From positions 2,604,001 through 2,668,000 of the forward strand of contig OZ240228.1 in the NCBI GenBank assembly GCA_965197795.1: a DNA stretch of 64,000 nucleotides. The letters are read 5' to 3'. Of this stretch, positions 25,141-32,998 are shown in pieces. Made by a program: the position numbers and the translations under genes. Origin of the DNA: WHTK01 sp965197795 (GTDB lineage: Bacteria; Chloroflexota; Dehalococcoidia; DSTF01; WHTK01). The notes beneath the pieces were generated by a model, which saw only the letters and a list, made by a program, of their open reading frames with translations, was not told where the DNA came from and did not search any database. How positions within the stretch are numbered: the first letter of the stretch is position 1; each line of letters opens with the position of its first letter.

Positions 25141-25784
25141 ACAAACGGCTGCCTTCCCTGAGCAAGGACCGCCTTCCGGCCGCGATCGAAAGCATCCTCT
25201 TCGTCGCCGACGAAGCCGTCGAAATCTCGATGCTCTCGCGCGCCCTGCACCGCCCTGCCGACGCGATCGAAGAGGCGCTCGCAGAGCTTGAGCTGCGCTG
25301 CGCCGAGGGCGGTACGCGCTTGCAGCGCACTCGCGACGCGGTTCAGCTCGTCACCTCCCCGGAGGCCGGTCCCTACGTCGAGCGCTTCCTTGGCCTCGAG
25401 AGCCGGCAGCGCCTTTCCGGTGCCGCCCTCGAGTCGCTCGCGATCATCGCTTACAAGCAGCCCATGACGCGCGCCGGCGTGGAGCAGATACGCGGCGTCA
25501 ACTCCGACGGCGCCATCGCCTCCCTGATCGCGCGAGGCCTCGTCGAGGAGGTCGGACGCGCTCCGGGCCCCGGCCGTCCCGTGCTGCTCGGCACCACCCT
25601 GCGTTTTCTCGAGCACTTCGGCCTCAGCAACCCAGGCGACCTCCCGGCCTTGCCCGCCAACGGCACCGTCCTCGACCTCGCGGACGGACTCGCAGAAGCG
25701 GCCTCGGAGCAGGCCGCCGCGGAAGCAGGCGGCGACCAGGACGAGAACGCCGTCGAGGACGAAGAGACGGCGCCGGCCGGCTGA
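25137..25784 (+). CDS. scpB: Segregation and condensation protein B
   Basis: A 215-residue ScpB. It joins ScpA and SMC in the condensin that organises the chromosome. Two winged-helix units are seen (about 10-90 and 95-165) with ALESLAIIAYKQPMTR and IRGVNSDGAIASLIARGLVEE, the most conserved ScpB blocks. An acidic, low-complexity tail follows. scpA is not next to it, which is unusual since the two are normally adjacent. It starts in the stop of the AmaP gene. Confidence 0.93.
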   Translation: MNKRLPSLSKDRLPAAIESILFVADEAVEISMLSRALHRPADAIEEALAELELRCAEGGTRLQRTRDAVQLVTSPEAGPYVERFLGLESRQRLSGAALESLAIIAYKQPMTRAGVEQIRGVNSDGAIASLIARGLVEEVGRAPGPGRPVLLGTTLRFLEHFGLSNPGDLPALPANGTVLDLADGLAEAASEQAAAEAGGDQDENAVEDEETAPAG

Positions 25785-25796
25785 CTACCGCCTGCG

Positions 25797-26084
25797 ATGC
25801 CCGTCGCCGTCTGCCACCTCACGCTGCGCTTGCCCGAGAACGGCTCCCTGAAGGGCAAGCGCGCCGTGGTCAAGTCGATCCAGCAGCGCCTGCATAACCG
25901 CTTCAACGTCTCGGTCGCCGAGGTGGAGCACAACGATGCCTGGCAGCTGGCCGGCATCGATATCGCCGCCGTAGCCAACACGGCCGCCCACGCCTCGCAG
26001 GTCGTCGCAAGCGCCGTCGCTTACATGCAGGCCCTGCGCCTCGACGTCGATCTCGTCGAGGAGGAGACCGAGGTCCTCGACTGA
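25797..26084 (+). CDS. DUF503 family protein (YlxP-like)
   Basis: A 95-residue single-domain protein of the DUF503/YlxP family, with LTLRLPENGSLKGKRAVVKS and the FNVSVAEVEHNDAWQ block. YlxP-type proteins are linked to ribosome or 30S maturation by gene neighbourhood, but the biochemical role is not settled. It lies 12 bases after scpB and ends before a strong terminator, so it closes the mtaB-amaP-scpB-DUF503 unit. Confidence 0.88.
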   Translation: MPVAVCHLTLRLPENGSLKGKRAVVKSIQQRLHNRFNVSVAEVEHNDAWQLAGIDIAAVANTAAHASQVVASAVAYMQALRLDVDLVEEETEVLD

Positions 26085-26134
26085 AGTCTGGTAACAACGC
26101 GTTTCACATCTCAGAGGCGCGCCGTCTCACAACG

Positions 26135-26164
26135 AAGCAGGCCGGTCAAATGACCGGCCTGCTT
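26135..26164. terminator. Strong bidirectional terminator
   Basis: AAGCAGGCCGGTCA and TGACCGGCCTGCTT form a perfect 14-bp stem with a two-base loop, then TGTCTTC. It lies between the DUF503 gene and the convergent CAP-domain pseudogene. Confidence 0.9.
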
Positions 26165-26189
26165 GTCTTCGCAAAGGGAGAAGGGCTTG

Positions 26190-26864
26190 CTAATAGGCGA
26201 CTATATACGTGTAGTCCTTATAGCTCCACAGGTACCCGTGCCGGCTCCACTGCCGCACGTAGATCGTCCTGCCCAGCGTCGGCAGGTTGGTGACCGTCGT
26301 CTGCCGTGCCAACCCCAACGAGGCTGAGTAGATATCGTAGCCGCCAAACATCGTACCCACCGTCAGCCAATACTCGTTCGCCCCGGTATCCGTCCACACG
26401 AACGTAGCCGTCGTCCCGGCCAGCTTGCCGCCCGGCGCCGGGTTTACCAAACCGGTACCCGTCGACGTGCTCGTCCCGTCGTAGCCGACGCTGAACGTCG
26501 TCGCCCAGTATCACGCGTAGCGAGAGCCCGGCGCGTAGTACCTCGCGATGCCGATCTGTTTGTAGTCGGCCAGTAGCATGTTGCGGTTGTGGCCGCCCGA
26601 GGACCGCCACACGCTGAAGGCAGACTGCGCCCTGGGGAGAATGCTACCGGCCGCCAGGTTCTCACCGAACCACGGCGCGCCACCGCATTCGGCGATTCGT
26701 TGCTGCGGACCCCGTCCCAACGAGTCCGTGTGCGAGAAGACCGGTCGCTTTGCGAGGTCCGCCACCATTCACTCCGCCGCGCGATTCAGGTTCGCCGACA
26801 CGGTCAGCGGTTGTAGGCCGTTCGCCTTGCGGTAGCGGTTCAAGCCTTTCTTTACCCGCCGTCG
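26190..26864 (-). pseudogene. CAP-domain protein broken by two in-frame TGAs
   Basis: One frame of 225 codons without shifts. It encodes a CAP domain (LNRYRKANGLQPLTVSANL, then FSHTDSL, GENLAAG, GGHNRNML) and a C-terminal beta domain (YWLTVGTMFGGYDIY, GRTIYVRQWS). TGA codons sit at 26769-26771, in the helix that reads RAAEWM in relatives, and at 26511-26513, in SRYA-x-YW. Both positions carry Trp in homologues, so both look like TGG-to-TGA changes. The signal peptide is also absent, with a TAG just upstream of the recognisable part. The missing N-terminus argues for true decay. Confidence 0.75.
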
Positions 26865-26895
26865 CTATTTTGTTATCTGTCTTCGTCAGTTCGGG

Positions 26896-27597
26896 TTACG
26901 TCTTCAAAGCCTCGTTCGAATAGGTCCCCGCGGCGGCGAAGGATGCGGCTCTCTCCGTCGTCGCCTGGATCAAATGCGATGGGATCGCTTTCGGGCCGCC
27001 AAGCCCGTACGCGTAGAGGCAGATTTCCGCCGCCTCTTCCATTGTCATGTTGGCTCGCACGGCGCCACCCAGCGAGTCGGCGAACGCCAGCACACCGTGA
27101 TTCTCCAGCAGGATTCCCTTGATGCCCTGGTGCCCGTTCAGCACCTCGGCGATGTTGTTGATCGACTCGTCCGAGCCGCGCGGGCCGTACTTGGCCAGCG
27201 GAACGCCGTCCAGCATCCCGTTTCGCACCATCGCTTCGTAAGCACTCGGGATCGGCTTGCCGGCCACCGCGAAGCCCGTGGCGAACGGCGAATGCGTGTG
27301 GATCACGCTCGTGAACTCTGGACGCTGCCGGTAGACGACGCCGTGCATCTGAATGATCTCGGCGCCGACCGGCATCACGGTGCCTTCGATCAACGTGCCG
27401 TCCAGTTTGAATAGCGCGATGTTCTCCGGCTGCATCGACGCCAGCGATCCGCCTGCCGTCAGCAGGAACGCGTCCTGGTCCGGCAGCTTCATGCTCACGT
27501 TACCGTGCAGGCTCTTGGTCATGATCCCGCTCTGCACGATCTGCTGCGCGGCCTCTATGACCTCTTTCTTGTAGTTGGCCATATTGGCTGTCGTCAA
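26896..27597 (-). CDS. Class II aldolase/adducin family protein
   Basis: A 233-residue zinc aldolase-like enzyme related to L-fuculose-phosphate and L-ribulose-5-phosphate enzymes. It has the phosphate-binding GNVSMK near residue 32, the zinc pair HTHSPFATGFA (about 105), and the later histidine in LENHGVLAF. It may cleave or epimerise a sugar phosphate; the substrate is open. The TTG at 27597 is chosen because AGGAGG lies six bases before it. The longer in-frame extension to 27687 has no such site. Confidence 0.83.
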   Translation of the reverse strand: MTTANMANYKKEVIEAAQQIVQSGIMTKSLHGNVSMKLPDQDAFLLTAGGSLASMQPENIALFKLDGTLIEGTVMPVGAEIIQMHGVVYRQRPEFTSVIHTHSPFATGFAVAGKPIPSAYEAMVRNGMLDGVPLAKYGPRGSDESINNIAEVLNGHQGIKGILLENHGVLAFADSLGGAVRANMTMEEAAEICLYAYGLGGPKAIPSHLIQATTERAASFAAAGTYSNEALKT

Positions 27598-27815
27598 AGT
27601 AAGCCTCCTGGCACCAGCGGGAGATATGCCGTCAACCCTCGCAGTATGGTCAGCGGCCCAGGACACGGTCAAGGTATGAACTTGCAAGGTTGCATATCTA
27701 CCCGAAGCGTTCTCGCGTTACGAAAACGGTGCAATGCGCTACAGGACGCCAGATTCGCCGCGAGCCGGGGTTCTTCCCGTCAAAAGCGATACGCTGAGTA
27801 CATGCCGGTGATACC

Positions 27816-28319
27816 GTGACGGTCGTCCTCGCGACCCGATACCTCAAGGCTGCGTCCGCTGCCGCGCTGCTCATCGCCGCGGCCTTCGTCGTCGCCTGCG
27901 CCTCAGATGACGGCGAATCGATCGACACGCCTGCCGTCGCCGGCGAAGCGCTGACCATCCGCACCGCAAACGGTACAACCGCCCGGCTGCAGGCCGAAAT
28001 TGCCGAGCCGCCGGAGCAGCGAGCCCAGGGATTGATGGGACGTACCGAGCTCGCGCCGTGGCATGCTTTTCATCATCGATCCGCCGGGCGAGGCTTCTGG
28101 ATGAGAGGCACGCCGTTATCGCTCACGGTTGCGTTCATCGCCGACTGCGGCGAGATCGTCGACTTCGCTGACCTCGAACCGCTGTCTGAGGAAGTCAGGA
28201 ATACGGACAGGCACTACGTCTTCGCGCTGGAGATGGAGCGTGGCTGGTTTGTGGCCAATGGCGTCGCTGCCGGCGACGTCATTCAGCTTCCCGAACGCCT
28301 GCAACGAGGCGGTTGTTAG
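27816..28319 (+). CDS. DUF192 lipoprotein with a scrambled core segment
   Basis: A 167-residue exported protein with a lipoprotein-like signal (FVVACAS) and one DUF192 domain (about 45-165; QGLMGRTELAP, GFWMRGTPLSLTVAF, VFALEMERGWF). Between LAP and GRGFWM the frame reads WHAFHHRSA, but the +1 frame of the same bases reads GMLFIIDPPG, the block expected in the family. So two compensating indels (about 28057 and 28092) have put ten residues out of frame. The protein is full length but its core strand is altered. Function of DUF192 is unknown. Confidence 0.75.
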   Translation: MTVVLATRYLKAASAAALLIAAAFVVACASDDGESIDTPAVAGEALTIRTANGTTARLQAEIAEPPEQRAQGLMGRTELAPWHAFHHRSAGRGFWMRGTPLSLTVAFIADCGEIVDFADLEPLSEEVRNTDRHYVFALEMERGWFVANGVAAGDVIQLPERLQRGGC

Positions 28320-28350
28320 GACCGACGATCCGCTGACCGCAGACCGATAT

Positions 28351-28395
28351 GTCGTCCTGGAGCCGCGTCAGCAGGCGAAGGATCAAAGCGCCCCG
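28351..28395. repeat. Family B interspersed repeat
   Basis: GTCGTCCTGGAGCCGCG followed by TCAGCAGGCGAAGGATCAA. A copy of the widespread CATCCTGAGCCGCG...AGGCGAAGGATCAAAGCG family. The rest of 28320-28557 holds no gene. Confidence 0.8.
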
Positions 28396-28557
28396 TAGAC
28401 CACAACGGCTAGCCCGCCGCCAAACTCCACGGCTCCCTGCGCGGCAGCCTGCCCGTGTGCCCGTCGCGGTGTTGGCGGGGTGCGGTACCTCTAAGCGTGC
28501 GCCCGCTGCGCCTCCGGCTCGGCGCCAACCCCTCGCTCATCCATCGAATCCGGCGGT

Positions 28558-28746
28558 TTAGCGCCGGACCAACGGCAGGATGATCGCAACCGCCGGCAGC
28601 GTCAGCAAGACAAGCCAACCCGCGGCGACCAGCGCCGACGCCGTGAGTCCTAGCTGATCCTGCAGGCTCTGCGCCGACGCCACCTGGGTCGACGTGACCA
28701 GGCCGGCAATGCCTGCGATAACCGAGAACAATCCTAGTTTTGCCAT
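28558..28746 (-). CDS. Small membrane protein
   Basis: A 62-residue protein with two hydrophobic segments (LGLFSVIAGIAGLVTS and LVAAGWLVLLTLPAVAIILP) joined by a short polar loop. AAGGAGA lies just before the ATG at 28746. It follows the BY-kinase-like gene on the same strand by 32 bases. Family not recognised; may be a partner of the upstream ATPase-like protein or independent. Confidence 0.6.
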   Translation of the reverse strand: MAKLGLFSVIAGIAGLVTSTQVASAQSLQDQLGLTASALVAAGWLVLLTLPAVAIILPLVRR

Positions 28747-28778
28747 GTCGTGTCTCCTTACACTGTTTCGATTCGTCA

Positions 28779-29738
28779 CTATCGTTCCAAGGTCACCAGT
28801 TCTGAGTCGTCTTCTTCTTCCTGCGTCACCGCACCCTTGGTCTGAGCCGGCGTGCGCAACTCGCGGACCAGGCTGACGGCCGCTTCCAGGTTCGCCAGCA
28901 GCTCATCCACCGCGATCTCCAGCCGGTCCGCCCTCGCGTCTGGCGCCTCGGCCGCCGCCTCAACCCGCGAGGGCGGCGCTTCGACCGCCGGCGCCATCAT
29001 CGCGACCGGCGCCTGGTTAAGGACGAAACCGATCAGGTTCGGCGTCGCGTCACGCAGCCTGTCGGCGGCGCTCCCGGCGGCTTTGCGGCTGGTGCGGCCG
29101 GAACGCAGGACCAGCAGCGTCACGTCCGCCAGGCGCGTTAGCTGCCTCAGGTCGTTCGTCACCGAGCCCGCGTCGAAGATCACGTAGTCGGCCAGTTCGC
29201 GCAGCCTATCGACGACGCGTGGCAGCTTCGAGGACTTCAGCAAGTCGTCCGCTGGGCCGGCAATCCTACCCGCGGGCAGCAGCTTCAACCGCGCGTCATC
29301 GGTGTCAATCAGCGCGTTGCCCGGCCGCATCAGCCGATTCACCAGCAGGCCGCCGAAGCCGCTGGAAGCCGTGCCGTCTCCCGCCCGGCGTCGCGCTACG
29401 CGTCTCGTATCAGCGTCGGCCACAATCGTTCGACTGCCGCCCTGCGACAGTAGAGTCGCGAGGTTCCGGGCAATCGTCGTCCCGCCGGAGCCACCCGGCA
29501 CGCTGGCAACGACAATGGCATGCCCGCGTACGTGGAAGTCGGGCATCCGAATCACGCCGATCAGCCGCTCGTACGCTTCCAGCGCCTCGTCATGCGCCTC
29601 GTCCGGCAGGTGACCGCCCGGCTGCGCTTCGAACTCGCAGATCGAGCCCAGCACAGGTAGGCCGAACTGCGCAGCGTCATCGATCGTCCGCACTGGGCCG
29701 ACGGGTCGTGACGACAGATTGAAAGGGAGTCTCGGCAT
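28779..29738 (-). CDS. BY-kinase/CpsD-like ATPase with degenerate P-loop
   Basis: A 319-residue protein resembling the cytoplasmic domain of bacterial tyrosine kinases and MinD/ParA ATPases. The pre-P-loop region FGLPVLGSICEF and EAYERLIGVIRM matches CpsD/Wzc. The P-loop reads VPGGSGGTTIARNLA, where the Walker A lysine is glycine, so normal ATP binding is doubtful. The Walker A' segment TIVADADTRR and YVIFDAGSV are kept. The C-terminus is a long helical, acidic tail without a tyrosine cluster. No transmembrane activator is adjacent. A regulatory or non-catalytic role is likely. Confidence 0.72.
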   Translation of the reverse strand: MPRLPFNLSSRPVGPVRTIDDAAQFGLPVLGSICEFEAQPGGHLPDEAHDEALEAYERLIGVIRMPDFHVRGHAIVVASVPGGSGGTTIARNLATLLSQGGSRTIVADADTRRVARRRAGDGTASSGFGGLLVNRLMRPGNALIDTDDARLKLLPAGRIAGPADDLLKSSKLPRVVDRLRELADYVIFDAGSVTNDLRQLTRLADVTLLVLRSGRTSRKAAGSAADRLRDATPNLIGFVLNQAPVAMMAPAVEAPPSRVEAAAEAPDARADRLEIAVDELLANLEAAVSLVRELRTPAQTKGAVTQEEEDDSELVTLER

Positions 29739-29777
29739 TCTGCAGCATCCCTGGCTGGGCCATGCCAGACGCGGCAC

Positions 29778-30016
29778 GGCTTTCGATTCCGTTCACTGAA
29801 TAGAACGCGTCAGGGACTCGTACGTTTCGTCGCCGCCGGCCGACGCTCACGAAGGGACGAAGCCTTAGCTCCGTCCGAAAACCGCAACCCAGCTTGCCAG
29901 TCGCGCGTCCTCGAAGCTGCAGGTTTCAACCTGCAGGACACAAGAACCCTCTAGCACCCTATCGCTCCCACCATTCCGTCAAGGCCACGCCCCTCGCCAA
30001 AGGCTCCACACCGGTC
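29778..30016. repeat. Interspersed repeats left of the IS element
   Basis: No gene. Contains a GGGACGAAGCCTTAGCTCCG unit of family D (29851-29877), a perfect palindrome CTGCAGGTT-TC-AACCTGCAG (29917-29936), and leads into the family A repeat that the IS element interrupts. Confidence 0.75.
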
Positions 30017-30086
30017 ATTGCGAGGGTAACAACATACGTGACTCAGTAACTCATTCGTCCTAAAGTGTCCTTGTTGGAGGTCAGAA

Positions 30087-31031
30087 ATGGGCGAACCTAA
30101 GACTCTTTTAGAAGCCATCCGCTACTTCTCCGATGCCGATGTATGCCAGGAGTTCATGGTCAACATGCGCTGGCCAGACGGCGTTGTTCGCTGCCCGACC
30201 TGTGGCCGTGACGACCCGCGCCACATCGCGACTCGCCGCCTGTGGGAGTGCAAAGACAAGCACCCCAAGCGCCAGTTCTCCGTCAAGGTCGGAACCATCT
30301 TTGAGGACTCGCCCATTGCCCTCGACAAGTGGCTCGCCGCTATCTGGATGATCGCCAACGCCAAGAATGGTGTCAGCTCCTACGAGTTGGCACGCGCCAT
30401 CGGCGTGACCCAGAAAACCGCGTGGTTCATGTTGCAGCGCATCCGGCTCGTCATGCAGTCTGACGACTTCACCAAGCTGGACGGCACCGTAGAAGCCGAT
30501 GAAACCTTCGTCGGTGGCAAGGCCCGTTTCATGCACCGCGACCGACAGCACAAGGCCATCGATGGCCGTGGCCCCATCGGCAAGACTGCCGTCATGGGCT
30601 TGCTCGCCCGGCATGGCCCAGACGGTCACAGCACCGTCCGCGCTGGAGTTGTCCCGAACGTGAAGCGTCGCACTCTTGGTGGCAAGGTGCGCCAGCACGT
30701 AGAGCAGGGCGCAGAGCTTTATAGCGACTCCTGGGTTGGCTACAACGGCCTTGAGCGAGAATACATACGCGGCGTGATCGACCACACCGAGCGGTATGTG
30801 GACGGCAAGATTCACACCAACGGGATCGAGAACTTCTGGACTCTCCTCAAGCGGGCCATCCGTGGCACCTACGTCAACGTCGAGCCGTTCCACCTGTTCC
30901 GCTACGTTGACGAAGAAGTGTTCAGGTTCAACAGCCGCAAGGCTCCTGACGGCGAGCGATTCCGCGATCTCGCCGCTGCCGTCACCGGCAAGCGTCTGAC
31001 CTATGCTGAGTTGACTACGACGCCAGCGTAG
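30087..31031 (+). CDS. IS1595-family transposase
   Basis: A 314-residue transposase of the ISXO2/IS1595 group. The N-terminal zinc ribbon has CPTCGRD and a degenerate second half (WECKDKHPKRQFSV). A helix-turn-helix (YELARAIGVTQKTAWFMLQRI) follows, then the DDE-type core with VEADETFVGGK, YSDSWVGY, and HTNGIENFWTLLKR. All key catalytic positions look intact. GGAGG stands before the ATG. A small gene directly downstream is the usual companion in this family. Confidence 0.95.
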   Translation: MGEPKTLLEAIRYFSDADVCQEFMVNMRWPDGVVRCPTCGRDDPRHIATRRLWECKDKHPKRQFSVKVGTIFEDSPIALDKWLAAIWMIANAKNGVSSYELARAIGVTQKTAWFMLQRIRLVMQSDDFTKLDGTVEADETFVGGKARFMHRDRQHKAIDGRGPIGKTAVMGLLARHGPDGHSTVRAGVVPNVKRRTLGGKVRQHVEQGAELYSDSWVGYNGLEREYIRGVIDHTERYVDGKIHTNGIENFWTLLKRAIRGTYVNVEPFHLFRYVDEEVFRFNSRKAPDGERFRDLAAAVTGKRLTYAELTTTPA

Positions 31032-31048
31032 ACAGGGAAGGGGGCAAC

Positions 31049-31183
31049 GTGCCTCAGAAGAAACCAAAGCCGATCGCCGACGAAAAGAAGCCGTTCGAGC
31101 GGTTCGCGGACCTCGCAAGGCGGATCGTCGCCGTACCCAAAGAGAAGGCGAGCAAGGGAGACTCGAAGAAGTCTGACTCATGA
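31049..31183 (+). CDS. 44-residue IS1595 accessory protein
   Basis: GTG start at 31049 behind GGGAAGGGGG. The product is short and very basic (begins MPQKKPKPIADEKKPFERF, then DLARRIVAVPKEKASK). Small Lys-rich frames with a PFERF-x-AVPK pattern commonly follow IS1595 transposases; their role is not known. It overlaps the last six bases of the convergent RelA/SpoT gene. Confidence 0.7.
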   Translation: MPQKKPKPIADEKKPFERFADLARRIVAVPKEKASKGDSKKSDS

Positions 31184-32228
31184 GATTGCTTGCTTCACCG
31201 CGTCTAGAAAAACGTTTGTGTCCAAGAAGTAGTTAGGGTACGCACGCCGCAACTGATTGGCGTCTGATACAGATACGAGTACGGAATCAGCAGTAGCCGA
31301 CCTGTACCGCTCTAGCAGCGCCAGCCTATCAGTCGCACCCTCTAGGTCACTCGCTCGATAGCCATATAGCTGAAGAGTTCGCTCAGCGCTCGGGTCGAGA
31401 ACAAGAATGACGTACTTGATCCCTCCTAGCTTCGCTCCTTCGATGATGTTTAGGCTTTCGCCGAAGGCTTTAAGGCGGGTCAGAACGTCAAGCTTCTCGA
31501 CGTATTCTCGTAATTCAGTGACAAGTTCAAGGGAATCACGGGGCGTCCGAGGGATAGGTCGGCAATCTTCTCTTAGGGCAATAGCGGTGGCCATAAGTGC
31601 AAAGAACCGCCGCCAGTCGGCGGAACCGCGATTGGCCTTCAATCCTTCCCGAAGATAAATATCCACGATTTCGACGGCGGTTGCCCAGCAATGTTGAAGG
31701 TTGGAGCGCAATTGCATCTCAACCTTCAATCCGCCGTATTCCGCGAACAGAGGATTCTCGTACTGAAAGATCAGGTGATAACCACGATAGCCTGAAGGTT
31801 TGGGTTTTCTAATATAGTCGTCTTCATCATCCAAGCTATGACCTCGGTATGACCTGTAACCATGGACTAATGCGTAGACGCTAGCAACGGAGTTGACGAT
31901 GACACGACAGCCCGCAATATCCTGCATGGCGGACAACTTAAGCCATTTGTATCGAGCCAGCTTGTCCTCAATGGAAGCGAGCCGCTTGATTCTCTGAGCC
32001 ACGATTCCATTCGGGTCTACGTGTCTAGTACGGTTGCGCAAGGTCATCTGGAATGTGTATCTGGAATGTGTTCAGGGGATAAGCATGAGCCGCCCGCCAG
32101 TTGTTGGTGATTTCCAGATAATCAAGCTCCTTTTCTTCAAGCCAAACGAGTCCCTCGGGATAGCCAATCAGCACATCACCAGCCAAATCAACGATGGAGC
32201 GATCATATTCCGGAACTGCAAAGGCCAT
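31178..32228 (-). pseudogene. RelA/SpoT-domain alarmone synthetase, split by a 13-bp duplication
   Basis: Removing one copy of a 13-bp tandem repeat at 32046-32071 gives one frame of 345 codons. The N-terminal part ends INNWRAAHAYPLNTFQ-type sequence and continues MTLRNRTRHVDPNG. Synthetase motifs are complete: RLASIEDKLARYK, MQDIAGCRVIV, PSGYRGYHLIF, VEMQLRSNLQHCWATAVE. A C-terminal helical extension (about 130 residues) follows. The hydrolase domain is absent, so this is a small alarmone synthetase, of the kind that includes growth-arresting toxSAS and phage-sensing CapRel proteins. As written the gene is two overlapping frames (32228-32025 and 32047-31178). GC content is clearly lower than in neighbouring chromosomal genes. 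Confidence 0.85.
32046..32071. repeat. Exact 13-bp tandem duplication inside the alarmone synthetase gene
   Basis: ATCTGGAATGTGT occurs twice without a gap. Thirteen is not a multiple of three, so the duplication shifts the frame. Loss of one copy restores the open frame precisely. Slippage between such repeats is reversible in principle. Confidence 0.95.
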
Positions 32229-32377
32229 TACACTCAGCACAGTACGGCTCCAGTTGGTACTGAGTCAAGTATGTTATTACCCTCGCGAGGAGCATCAGCG
32301 ACGAAAGCAATCTCACGTCTGACAATACGCCCCGCCATCCCGCTAGGCTGCGCAAAGCACTACGGCGCGGCGATGAA

Positions 32378-32995
32378 CTAGGCGTTGGAGCGCCGGCGCT
32401 TCTCCTCGACCAGGATCTCGTGCACCTGGCGCGCCGCTGTCTCCAGCTCATCGGGCCGGTTGTCCACCACGTGATCGAACTGCTCAGCCGCCGTCATTTC
32501 GCGCTCTGCTATTTCCAGCCGCCGCCGCTGCTCTTCCTCCGTGTCCGCCGCCCTGCCCTTCATGCGCCGCGCTGTCTCCTCCGTAGAGCCGGGCGAGATA
32601 AAGATCAGCAGCGCTTGAGGCAGCAGGCGCTTGAGCGTCGCCGCGCCCTGCACGTCGATGCGCGCGACCGCGTCCCGCCCCAACGCCATCGGGTCCTCGA
32701 CTTCGATTCGCGGTACGCCGTTGCGGTGGTCATACACGAAGGCGTGCTCGATGAAGCCGCCCGTCGACATCAGCTCGTCGAACGTCGCCTCGCTGATGAA
32801 GTGATAGTCGCGGCCCTCGACCTCGCCCGGGCGCGGCTGGCGCGTCGTCGCGGTCACGACGCGGTGAATGCGAGGCTCCCACTCCAGCAGCAGTTCTCGC
32901 ACCGAGTCTTTGCCCGCGCCCGAGGGCCCGGACAGCACGACCAGCAGCGGTGGTTCGGCGGGAAGATCGGGCAGGTCCTCCGGTCGCGCGCTCAT
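32378..32995 (-). CDS. gmk: Guanylate kinase
   Basis: A 205-residue enzyme that phosphorylates GMP to GDP. It has the P-loop SGPSGAGKDSV (about 22-32; Asp in place of Ser after Lys), the GMP-binding TTRQPRPGEVEGRDYHF block, and the lid with TRRMKGR. It starts three bases after the aroA stop, so the two are one transcript. The IS element carrying the (p)ppGpp-type synthetase gene lies just downstream, probably by chance. Confidence 0.94.
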   Translation of the reverse strand: MSARPEDLPDLPAEPPLLVVLSGPSGAGKDSVRELLLEWEPRIHRVVTATTRQPRPGEVEGRDYHFISEATFDELMSTGGFIEHAFVYDHRNGVPRIEVEDPMALGRDAVARIDVQGAATLKRLLPQALLIFISPGSTEETARRMKGRAADTEEEQRRRLEIAEREMTAAEQFDHVVDNRPDELETAARQVHEILVEEKRRRSNA

Positions 32996-32998
32996 GCG

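Larger units (their letters stand above)
30025..32281. mobile_element. IS1595-family element with alarmone-synthetase passenger
   Basis: The ends match as inverted repeats: 30025-30050 against the complement of 32256-32281, 23 of 26 positions, both beginning GGTAA and containing TGACTCAGTA. Flanks ATTGCGAG (30017-30024) and CTCGCGAG (32282-32289) look like an aged 8-bp target duplication. The element has split a family A repeat, whose halves lie on each side. Contents: transposase, a 44-residue accessory gene and a convergent RelA/SpoT-domain gene. Confidence 0.88.

Noticed and set aside
17943..26864. Reassignment of UGA to tryptophan in this organism
   Set aside because: Many intact genes end in TGA at the expected length (scpB, the AmaP-like gene, mtaB, PIG-L, Nudix), and reading TGA as Trp would fuse scpB to the DUF503 gene. 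The three internal TGAs are better explained as mutations or errors.
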